Shown: one piece after another, positions 1 through 9,663 of the stretch
How positions within the stretch are numbered: the first letter of the stretch is position 1
How the letters are laid out: each line of letters opens with the position of its first letter
Assembly (NCBI RefSeq): GCF_010183535.1
Contig: NC_071329.1
Coordinates: 19,854,879 to 19,918,878, forward strand
Origin: Caenorhabditis remanei
Taxonomy: Eukaryota > Nematoda > Chromadorea > Rhabditida > Rhabditidae
Length of the DNA: 64,000 bases
Direction: 5' to 3'
Translations under genes and position numbers: made by a program
The notes under the pieces: generated by a model
Seen by the model: only the letters and a program-made list of their open reading frames with translations
Databases searched by the model: none
What the model was told of the DNA's origin: nothing

Positions 1-3000
1 AGCATGGCACTGACTTCAGCCATTTGGACTTGGGGTATCCAGTCACTACAGTGCTTGGGACTAAGCTTTATATGGACCCAAACTTTTTTGGTGTGAAAGT
101 GGCAACAGAGAATAATAAAATTGAGAGTGTGGCTGATGGGAATATTCGACTTTTTGGAGATAATACGGCAAGAACTTTCTGAAAATGATGACATTGTAAA
201 TAGTTAATCTTTCAGAAACAAGAACCAAATAACATTCGCGAAGTTTCTCTTGTGGTGATACAACTGAGGTCTGAGTTGGGTGATGAGGTAAAAGCAGAGG
301 ATCTTAGAAATTATGAACATCAAATATTGGACTACATCCATGAGTGAGTATTTTGATTCACAGAATTGAAGCGGGAAATAACTTTAAAAAAATACACACT
401 CGGCTCAAAATTCGGAGAATGGCTGTTAATGGAAGTGTCAAACTCATAGCCGATCAACTCGATAGGCGGAAAATTGAGAAAGTTAGGGATTTGAGAGTTT
501 TGAGGTGCCGCTTTATAGTAGCTTTTTAGAGGCGCATATCTCAAATGTGGGTGAAGCTAGCAAAAACGTTTTTGGGTTTTTACCAAAAAAGTGATTTCCA
601 GCGAGTACAAGTCGGATCATATCAATGTGTATATTCTAACTGACTCATACATCACTGAGGAAATTGTGAGAGCTGGTCTCACTCTCCTACCATTTTTGGT
701 CATCGGATTCACTATTATGGCAGTTTTCTCCTCCATCACATTTGTCGTCAGTGCATATTATTTACAACAATTGAACGTTTATAAGGTATGATCAGTGGAT
801 AGCGTAGAAGTAAGAAAATCAATAAGAAATTGCAGGTAGTCCTGGCGGTGATGGCTTGTGTGTGCCCATTCATGGCTTGTGGTGCAAGTCTTGGAGCAAT
901 GTTCTATGCTGGATTCCGATTCGGCTCGATTCTTTGTGTAACACCATTTTTAGTGCTTGCTATTGGTGTGGATGACTCGTATCTGATGGTCAATGCGTGG
1001 CAACGAATCACCTGTCACAGAAGAAAAAATGGACGATTTGAGAGTGTAAACGCGGAATTGAAACATCGTATAACTGAAATGTTTATTGAAACTGGACCAT
1101 CTATCACTATTACTACTATCACCAATGTCTTAGCTTTCGGAGTTGGAGCAACAACCCCAGCGGCTGAAATTCAACTTTTTAGTATTGGAAATGCCCTAGC
1201 TGTAACAGCGGATTTCGTTTTCACGGTATAGTATTTTAGCAGAATATGTTAATTGGAGTATTTGAATTTTCAGATAACATTCTATGGAGCGCTGATGGCT
1301 GTTGTTGGAAAGTATGAAATTGCCCAGGAGCTCAAAAACATGAAAACTTTGCCTGGAGCAGAGACACCGTCGGAAACTTCTTCAACTGGATCAGTGACGT
1401 CGTCCGAGCCAGAAGACTGTAAATTCCGCAGAATTATTGCAAAAATATGTAATTTCCTAACGAACACTTGGGTTTGCTCTGTAGTTCTGGGATTATTAGC
1501 AGTATATTGGTACATTTGCATTGTTGGAACAGTCAACATAAAATCAGAGTTGAGCCCGAATAAGTTGTTCTTAGCGGAGAGTAATATTGTTGAGGTGGGA
1601 GTTCGGAACTCAAGATTTCCTCCAATTCCTTGATTTTAGATATTCAAACAACGAAAAACGCACATCATCCCTTACTACTCTGCATGCTGGATTCTTGTTG
1701 AAAACCCCGGAGACATAAATGACCCGTCTCAACGTGGCAAACTGGAAGACTTGATACAATCATTTGAAAGCTTACCATCTGCAAACGGGCGGTATTCAAC
1801 AAAATTTTGGCTCAGAGATTATGAAGATTTTCTTAAACAATCGGAGGATATTGACTTGCCAATTGAAGAAGAGGATGAGGAGTTGGCCATTGAGTTCAGC
1901 GTGAATGGAAGTCAAGTGGTCACTCCATCACAGCCGTTCGGGCAGGGAAATGAGCTGAGACAGTTTTTGGAATGGCCAGAGTTTTCTTTCTGGAAAGGGT
2001 TCATTCAGGTGAGCTCTACCGATATAAAAATTATCAAAGTGAAACATGATTTCTCAGATAAATGAGTCTACATATCAAATGTCTAAATTCCTAGTCACCA
2101 CCGCATACCACGGAGCTGAACTGGTGGACTGGTCGAATCGTGCAAAACTTTTGAATGAATGGAGAGCAGTCGCCGACCAAGAGAAGTATCGCTCTCTCAA
2201 TGTAACAGTTTATGAAGAAGACGCCAAATTTTTGGATCTAATTGAGACTATGTCTCCAGTGGCCATCCAGTCGGCTCTATGGACCTTTGCTTCCATGTTC
2301 GTGGTCGCCGCACTTTTCATCTCCCACCCTCCCACTCTTTTCGTCGCCACGTTCTCAATCCTTTCCACGTCACTAGGAGTCTTCGGAATCATGTCATGGT
2401 GGGGTGCTGACTTGGATCCAATCATGATGTCTGCTACTGTCATGTCGATCGGATTCTCAGTAGATATTCCATCTCACGTTAGCTACCATTTCTATCAGAC
2501 TGCCAAGGAAACAACAGACATCAGAAGACGCCTTCAGATGACTATCGAAGCTGTTGGATTCCCAATTTTCGAGGCGTCTCTTTCTACCTCACTCTGTGTC
2601 ATGTCGCTGTTTTTTGTGGATTTGAATATGGCACAGGTAAGCGAGTTACTATTTACAGTTCCGGCAAAAAATAATTCATATTTCGCCTTTTTCAGTTGAA
2701 AATGCCCAAATTTGAAAGTGTGTCATAGTAAAACTAACTGTCCAGCAAAATAACTTTTTATGAGAGCGAACAGACCAAGAGTAGAGCTTCATTTTTGTAG
2801 TTGACAACTTTTTGGTACGGACTCTCCTTAGGCAGTTACATAGAGACAAAGTAATTTCTCCTTCAAATCGTCCCATTTCAGTGCAAAATTGTGCAATTTT
2901 TGAGCTGTCCACTTAAAATAACCATAACTCTCTGGGGAGTGTCCGTGCAGAAAAGTTCCCAACTACAAAAATGGATTTTACTCTTGGTCTGCTCGATCCC

Positions 3001-3304
3001 ATAAAAAGTTATTTTGTATGATAGTTAGTTTTATTATGACACACATTCAATGTTTTACATTTGCAACAGAAAAATGCAAAACATGATACATTTTTGGCCG
3101 GTACTATATATCTATGAAACATTACATACTCTTCAGATCTTTGCAAAGTGCATGCTACTAGTCGTGGTGATTGGAATGATTCATGGTATGCTGGTAATGC
3201 CTGTCATATTTGCACTTCTCGATACAGTACCCAGAAAATTGACAGCAAAATCAAGGAAACAACATCTAGCATCAACGGTCACTGTGGTTACAGTAGTGCC
3301 CTGA
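1..3304 (+). CDS. Patched-related (SSD, RND-type) membrane protein, 5' end outside window
   Basis: Exons: 3-167, 216-343, 602-785, 836-1225, 1274-1594, 1640-2008, 2058-2636, 3137-3304; 2304 nt (767 residues plus stop) with phase kept throughout. Two multi-pass membrane blocks are visible. The first, from about 660 to 1230, contains the sterol-sensing-domain core with a GVDDSYLM motif, typical of Patched/Dispatched/PTR proteins. The second, from about 2250 to 3220, is the C-terminal half of the RND fold, with SIGFSVDIPSH. A large extracellular loop lies between them. C. elegans has an expanded ptr family acting in cuticle, moulting and membrane trafficking; which member this is I cannot say. 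The first intron (168-215) has a GC donor: no GT donor fits, and the frame runs into TGA if it is not removed. The last intron contains a MITE-like palindrome. AATAAA follows at 3431-3436. Confidence 0.9.
2655..3112. repeat. Palindromic MITE-like element, family A
   Basis: Inverted-repeat element in the last intron of the patched-related gene. Its ends read as near-complements (ACAGTTCCGG... and ...CCGGTACTAT). The interior carries the family hallmark GTTGACAACTTTTT and its complement, plus AGTGTGTCATAGTA and its complement. Related copies lie at 6251, 7808, 14166, 32640 and 37509. No coding capacity. Confidence 0.85.
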
Positions 3305-3436
3305 TTTTAAAATATTGATAATTTTTGTATTATTTTATATGTACATAATTGTTATCTGTCTCGCGGTCTAGTTTGTGCTGTTACGGGTTCCCGCTTTCTC
3401 GGTCTTATCAGTTCCTTTGTTTTGATTGTAAATAAA

Positions 3437-4208
3437 TCATAATGTTTTATTTTTCTTGCCAAACAATGTTTTGCTTCTTATTAAGTAAAAAAGTCTGGGA
3501 TGAGGACAATGAAGTTGCTCCAAAGGCATTGGGTACTTAGCCCAACACTCCACTAGTTCTCGATCGCATTCACAAAGTTGACTACTGCATTCATGAGGGA
3601 AAATTTGATATCCAAACGTGTCTGGAAGGTTCTAATGACCATTGTACGCCCCATTGTAACTTACCCAGTCCCGTACACTCCACCGTTTTATTCAGACATC
3701 TCCAAGTGTAAATAGGAAAATATTCAAATGGAGCATGCCAACAGGTACTGTTTTTATATAACGAATCATAGCACGCGTCGTGATGGGCGCAGCATCTGAA
3801 AAAAATAAATCGTGAAAGTTATCGTTTTTGAAACAAACTCATCGATTCCATTAATCCAATCGCCACTTCCACCAATACCACAGTAGCAGCCGTACCCGTT
3901 GTATATCTTGAAATACAGGAAAAATATATGGCCAAATTAGTTTTACTGCCAAATTGTTAGTTTTGTCAGTCTGGCTCGATCAAAAATGTTTTACTACAAA
4001 ACGATACGCTATTTTCAGGTTTTTTTTAGAATACATTTCTGACAACACTATTAAAAATCCCTCAAAGTTATCCTATACATTTTACCAAAAATCTTACCCA
4101 TGCATCATGTTGTGACACGCATTTCGTCATGAATTCGATTTCAATTACAGTCGCGAACACGGCGGTTGTCAGAAAAAAACCTATTAAGACTATAAAAACA
4201 AGATACAT
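3437..4208 (-). CDS. Secreted phospholipase A2
   Basis: Exons (minus): 4098-4208, 3839-3906, 3665-3795, 3437-3621; 164 residues. Residues 1-19 form a clear signal peptide (MYLVFIVLIGFFLTTAVFA). The calcium-loop motif YGCYCGIGGSG and the catalytic CCAHHDACYD motif, with the His-Asp pair, are both present. A CECDRE segment supplies the second catalytic Asp region. The enzyme class hydrolyses the sn-2 ester of phospholipids in a Ca2+-dependent way, outside the cell. C. elegans has very few sPLA2 genes; from memory one lies on chromosome II (C03H5.4), but I have not checked. The stop codon touches the poly(A) signal of the convergent patched-related gene. It lies 241 bp downstream of another minus-strand gene, so co-transcription is possible but unproven. 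Confidence 0.9.
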
Positions 4209-4449
4209 GACCGTTTTTTGAACAACGATTGAAAAATGACAATCAGATTGTTGTTTGGTGTTATCAGTCTATTATCATTCAAAGGAATGGTTTGAAAACA
4301 TACATATGTAAATTATTTGTTTGCTTTCGATTGGGGGGAGAGATCATTGAAAGAGCTTTTGTGACTTGCAAAACGGTTAAAATCTATTGCTGAATCTGAA
4401 AAGGAAACAGAAATCCAATCTTCATTCAAAAACCAAAAATTGAAAAATT

Positions 4450-6851
4450 TCACTGATCCTCGACAAGTTTGTTTGCTGCTTCCATTGAAATTTTTGAAAC
4501 TTCTCTGATATAACTCATTGCATCTTCTACATTAATCCTTCCAGAATATCCAATAACTTTCAGCACGTTTACGAATTTCCTTCCAAACGCTAAAATCCTC
4601 TCTTCGTGTCTCTGTTTGCGTAGAATTTTGTGATATTGCATTATGAGAAGAGTGAGGGTTTCTTTTTGGTGAATATTCTTGAATTCTTGGAGTACTTTCT
4701 CGATTCCGGAAGATTTCGAGTTGACAAGACGCAGCAATCCATTATTGTTGTCGCAGAAAAATTTGATGTCGGATTCAGTAGGCTGAAAAATTAAAGTTTT
4801 AAAAGTTGAATTCTGAGTGACCACTTACAACAGGCAATATTGATTTTGGTACTTCTCCTAATTCCAGAACTTCACAAACTTTCAAAAGCCCCTTAAGATT
4901 TCTCAATGGCTTCCATATGGTTACTCGTTGAAGACAGAATTTCACGCATTTCAAGTTGTGAGCCTTACAATTAGGTTCAATTAAGTTGGTGGAAGATCGT
5001 GTTGTGCTATACGGCGAGCTGAAAATGATGAATGTGAAGAAGTGGGGAAACTATATCTACCATTCCGAAAAGAAACTCCAAAAGGCTTCAATTTTTCCAT
5101 CTTTCCACTCATCCATGACTGTAAGATGATCGCTTTCAATAGAAGATACTGTAGTTTTGGGAAACGTCTTTTTCAATTTTGAGTTATTGACCAAGCAAAA
5201 TGAAAGACATTTTTGACAGTGTTGAGTGTATGTTGCAAGGATCTGAATATATGAATTGATTTAGACTTTCTCAGAAAACAATGTTACTAACCTTTTCATC
5301 CTCTATATCTTCCTTTGAAAACTGTTTCAAACAACTCAACACATCTAAAAAACAGTTCGATGCTTCAGTACATTTTCCAGCAACCAAGTATGCAAAACCC
5401 AGCTCGTACGTGGATTTGATGAACACCTCTGGATCCAGTTCTTTAATTTGAAACCGCTGAAAACCTTCAGTCAGAACTCTGGAAATCTCTTGATGGTCTT
5501 CTTCGAAAATTAGCATCTTAAGAAGACCAATGTATGCGAAATATCCAAATTTAGACAAATCTGAGTAGAATGGCTCAAATATTTTGAAAACTGTTTCTTT
5601 CTTCCAATTATGTTGAGCGGGAAGTGAAGAGAAATTCTGAAATCGGGTTTTTAACGCAGGTCTGTAGCAATGAGACTCACTTGATAATTATACGAAAACT
5701 CATGAAGAATATCCCATACCCAGATATCTGGAAGGGAGCGTAACCGAATGAAAACTTCTTGATAGATTTTCCAAGATTCGACTGGATCCGGCGGAGCATT
5801 TCGATTAATAAGCTCCTTGTATAAACATAAAAAATCTTTAGATCCAATCACTTCCTTGACAGCTTCAAAGTCTAGAGAGATTTCGTTAGAAGCTGACCTG
5901 CAAACAGTCTAATTGAACAGAAATAACGTATCAAAATTACAGTTTTAAGTATTCCTTATAGCACTTTCGTATTTCTGGTGCATTCTCCTCGGTAAATGTT
6001 TTGGAGAAGAAGATGAGAAAAGTAATCATTTCGTTAATTTCTGAAACAAAGACACAGTAAGTGTTTGGAACCAAAATATAAGTCACCTTTATTCTGAGGA
6101 TTTTTCTTATGAAGAATTTGGTCAGTCATTTTTAATCTTAAATCATTTTCTTCCGATACGACCGCCTTAATTTCCGCTCCCAAATTGATTGGTTCCGTCT
6201 GTAAAAGACTCAGATTTCTACCATTGTGAATAAGGCAATTGCAACAAAAGCTACAGTACCCCCAAAAATATATCATATTTTGCCTGTTTCAGTTCAAAAT
6301 GCCCAATTTTGAGAGTGCGTCATGGTAACACTAACTGTTTTTTATGGGATTGAACAGACCAAGAGTAGAACTCCATTTTTGTAATTGACAACTTTTTTAT
6401 AAGGGCACTTCCTAGAAATTTACATATCGATAAAGTAGTCTCTTCCTTAAATCGTAAAATATTAGTGCAAAATAGTGTAATTTTTGAGATGTTAACTTAA
6501 AATTACTATAGCTTTCTAGGGAGTCCTCGTACAGAAAAGTTGTAAACTATAAAATCGGAGCTCTACTTATGATCAATTTGATCCTTAAAAAATTACTTTG
6601 TGGGGAACATTATTTTCTTATGACACACTTTCAAAGTTGGACATTTTCAACTGAAAATATATTATTTTGACCGGTACTGTAAGAAAAAAACTTACAAATT
6701 CCAAAATCTGATTTCTCGGAACTATACAACTAGCAGAATCTTTGAATATCTTCAACTGTCTCTCTGCCTCTTTCCTCAGTTCTCTTTCTCTTGTCAGCTC
6801 TTCTTTCAATCTTTTAATTTTCTGTTGTAATCTATTTGCTTCTATTATCAT
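4450..6851 (-). CDS. Unrecognised helical, TPR-like protein with N-terminal coiled coil
   Basis: Exons (minus): 6696-6851, 6087-6198, 5941-6040, 5681-5897, 5292-5636, 5061-5242, 4829-5018, 4450-4782; 1635 nt, 544 residues, phase consistent at all seven introns. I do not recognise the family. Residues 5-45 are rich in Lys/Glu with heptad spacing (coiled coil). The rest is predicted helical, with pairs of amphipathic helices such as YELGFAYLVAGKCTEASNCF that resemble TPR units. There is no signal peptide or membrane segment. The start was chosen because TTATTTCAG, a trans-splice-like acceptor, lies just upstream of ATG at 6849-6851; the frame stays open further 5', so an earlier exon is possible. 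The first intron contains a MITE-like palindrome. The TPR call is my inference from helix pattern only. Confidence 0.75.
6251..6683. repeat. Palindromic MITE-like element, family A
   Basis: Second copy of family A, in the first intron of the helical-protein gene. Ends are TACAGTACCCCC and GACCGGTACTGTA. Internal marks are GTTGACAACTTTTTTATA and its degraded complement, and complementary GAGAGTGCGTCATGG / TGACACACTTTC stretches. Confidence 0.85.
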
Positions 6852-7481
6852 GATATCTGAAATAACTGGTATGGAGATACGGATCTGAAAAAAAACTGAA
6901 AGAAAATCAATGTATCTGTCGTCTTGGCTCAACCAATGGCATTTCATCACACACAAAATTGTTGTTTAAAGTTGTCATCCGACTCTCTAAATCTCTTCAT
7001 TTATCTCTATCCCTTCGTTTCAAGAAACGGGACCAACCTGCCCCATATTACAACCGACTATTTTTCTTCGCTTCTCTAGTTCTTTTCCAATCTCACACGA
7101 TTGGGTGGAAGTAGGAGTTTGACACATGTTGAGGGGGAAGTGGACTCTGCCGGAAAGCAAAACTATGGAAGTAGTTATTATCGGTTCGTGACAACACAAA
7201 GGAGAATCTAATTTGTACATAATTGTCTCGAAGTGGAAAACATGATTTTCCGTTCTTTTCAGACCTGCAAAGCTCAAGATGGCGACATTTGATCTTTTCC
7301 AACTACGAGACCATTCCGCGAAATTCCCAATGAATTAGAGCCGAAATTATTTTTCGTTCCCGTCGTTGATCTACAACCACGCCCTGTTCTTGCCGTATCG
7401 GCGACGATATTGGATCAATACGCCGTGTTTTCGAATTTTGCAGGTCTAAACTAAAAAACTGGCAATACTTGAAAAAAGAGA
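6852..7481. other. Gene-free interval upstream of the helical-protein gene
   Basis: No supported exon. Short open frames on the minus strand (7020-7302) lack splice context or similarity. The stretch 7320-7450 (GTTGATCTACAACCACG, GATATTGGATCAATACG) has the look of dispersed C. elegans repeat sequence, which I could not classify. Probably holds the promoter of the 4450-6851 gene. Confidence 0.4.
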
Positions 7482-7519
7482 TTTATTAGCAGTGATAAAT
7501 GATTATCATACAGGGTTCG

Positions 7520-7717
7520 CTATTTTGAGAATTGATCCTCGACCCATACCTTATGGGCCATACGTCTTCTTTTCTTTACACACGAAAATACTCCATAGAG
7601 AATCTTCCCGAGCGTTTCTATAGACAACGGGTTCCATTGAAAAGGGAGAAGACAATGGAAAAGCTCAACGAGCACTGCGAATACTAAATAGAGAAGAAGG
7701 ATGCTCCGATTGTCCAT
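7520..7717 (-). CDS. Small secreted or membrane-anchored protein, 65 aa
   Basis: Single open frame of 65 codons. Residues 1-24 are hydrophobic (ILLLYLVFAVLVELFHCLL), consistent with a signal peptide or signal anchor. A short mature part follows, with one cysteine and a basic KKRRR patch that could be a proprotein cleavage site. A perfect AATAAA lies 33 bp downstream of the stop (7482-7487, minus), which supports a real transcript. An internal GTATGGG could act as a donor and change the C terminus. No family recognised; a neuropeptide-like precursor is possible but has no clear amidation Gly. Confidence 0.5.
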   Translation of the reverse strand: MDNRSILLLYLVFAVLVELFHCLLPFQWNPLSIETLGKILYGVFSCVKKRRRMAHKVWVEDQFSK

Positions 7718-7807
7718 GGCAACCGTATGACAACTGGGGAGGAAAGAGGAGAAAGCTATATTTTTGACGTTTTGGGAATTTTCTGGAGGAGATTGTTTAT
7801 TTTAGTT

Positions 7808-8118
7808 GCAGTAAGATTTTATACAATTTGGCCTTTTTAGTTGGAAATGACCAGGGGTGTTACGGTATTACTGAATATCCCACAAAGTAAATTATGTATA
7901 AACCATACAAAAAAAAGGTAAACCATCATTTTTGTAGTTCACAACTTTTTTGTACGGGCACTCCCTACAAAAAAGGTGTCACCTACAAAAATGAAGGTTT
8001 ACATTTGTTCTGCATGGCTTATACATAATCAGTGGGTAAATCAGAGATACCGTAACACCCTCTGGTCATTTTCAACTAAAAAAGCAAAATTGCATAAAAC
8101 CTTACAGCACGGTACTGT
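7808..8118. repeat. Palindromic MITE-like element, family A
   Basis: Shorter copy (about 310 bp). The complementary ends carry ACAATTTGGCC / GCAAAATTGC and GGGTGTTACGGTA / TACCGTAACACCC, and a central GTTCACAACTTTTTTGTA. Lies between the small secreted-protein gene and the Clc-like gene, possibly inside their regulatory DNA. Confidence 0.8.
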
Positions 8119-8319
8119 ATGTGTCTGTAGGCTGTGTAACGTATATATTTTCTTTTTTAACATTTAACATTTTCAATGGCTACGGGAATTTCCGAAATCA
8201 GAGGTTTCCGAACGTTTCGGATCGTCCTGGAGCCTTCTTACCGTGTGTAATTGTACCCTTGACGATATAATATGTTTTTATTCAAATTGTCTAATCGAAT
8301 CTCTCTAACCATTTCAGAA

Positions 8320-9362
8320 ATGGTTCGCAAATCGCACTGCGGCTACGGTTTCTTTCTAATCATTGGCTTCCTTCTCACTCTTGTCGCCATCTTCACTCCC
8401 GGCTGGCGTAGTTATAAAGATAAGGAAACATACGATGACATATTCCTCTGGGATCATGTAATTTTAGGCAACGGAGCACCGGATCTTGGTTTAATTTCAA
8501 GATACTGTGGACAAGGCGTCAGAGAAGTGAATCAATACGATTGTAAATCCTATGGAAGATTCCAACTTCCATTTGAGAAGACTACTTTGGCATTCATGAT
8601 AATTGCAATTATTTTCGAAGTTGTCTCGATTGGATGTTTCATCGGATTGTTCTCTCCACGTGCAAGACTCGGAATGCCCGCTTTCAGTGTTACTGGACTC
8701 GCCTTCTTCAGTCTTTTCGTGGCGATTGTAGTGTACGGAGTCAGGATGCAGTATAAAATTTGTAAGCTTTTAAATTAACTTATTTTGTTTTTAAAACATT
8801 TGAAAATGTTTATGCACCTATTCACGAAGAAAAAGTGCAAATTAAAATGCCACATTTTGCATTTTAATGCTATTCACGAATGCACTTTAATGTGCATAAA
8901 AAACACTTTAATTCGAATTAATCTGCATTAAAAAGCGAATTAAAATGCACATCGTGGCGAGATATCTTAATTAATGTGCATGCGCCTTTAAGAAAATCCG
9001 TAAATCGACACAAATCTTAAAGGCGCATGCACATTAATTAAGATATCTCGCCACGATGTGCATTTTAATTCGCTTTTTAATGCAGATTAATTCGAATTAA
9101 AGTGTTTTTTATGCACATTAAAGTGCCTTCGTGAATAGCATTAAAATGCAAAATATGGCATTTTAATTTGCACTTTTTCTTCGTGAATAGGCGCATTAAT
9201 TTTCCAGTATACCTCCAATCCACTTCATACGAGCTCCTTGCAAACGTCTACCTTGGATACTCCTATTGGATCGCTGTAATTGCTGCAATTTGCATGTTAA
9301 TTGCATCAAGTCTATCTGGAACATTGATCGGCCCTGCAGAGAATACTGATCATTTACACTAA
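8320..9362 (+). CDS. Clc-like / claudin-type four-TM protein
   Basis: Exons 8320-8761 and 9208-9362; 198 residues. Four membrane segments are visible: residues about 9-28, 92-112, 125-145 and 168-190. The first extracellular loop contains a tryptophan (GWRS) and a Cys-x(10)-Cys pair, as in the claudin/PMP22 superfamily and the nematode Clc-like family. Such proteins act in cell junctions or as channel and signalling partners. The start at 8320 was preferred over an in-frame ATG at 8272 because ATTTCAG|AA-ATG looks like a trans-splice acceptor. The frame is continued correctly across the single intron, which is almost entirely filled by a palindrome. The specific member is not assigned. Confidence 0.85.
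8812..9197. repeat. Large near-perfect palindrome (fold-back MITE)
   Basis: Arms of about 175-185 bp (about 8812-8995 and 9022-9197) around a loop of roughly 25 bp. The outer ends read ATGCACCTATTCACGAAG and its complement. Arms differ at only a few positions. It makes up nearly the whole 446-bp intron of the Clc-like gene, leaving about 50 bp on the donor side and 10 bp on the acceptor side. Confidence 0.9.
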
Positions 9363-9663
9363 TTTAACCTCGCTTAAAGTTTATTGTAAAGCCCTAATGA
9401 ATAATTATGAATTAATTAAAAAGAACAAATAAATTAATACATTAAAAATGGCAAAATTGTGGTTGGCACCTTACAAACACTGAAACCTCACAAAGAACTG
9501 GTTTAGATACATATCACATTAAGAAAGAAAGCTGGAATCATGCACATGCCGATACTTCTGAAGGCTACCGAGTCGACGCGAATTCGTCTGCAAAAATTAT
9601 AAGAAACATGCGTTAGAAGTTCAAAGATATATGATCATGCTAATTGTACAGTTTTCGTCATTT

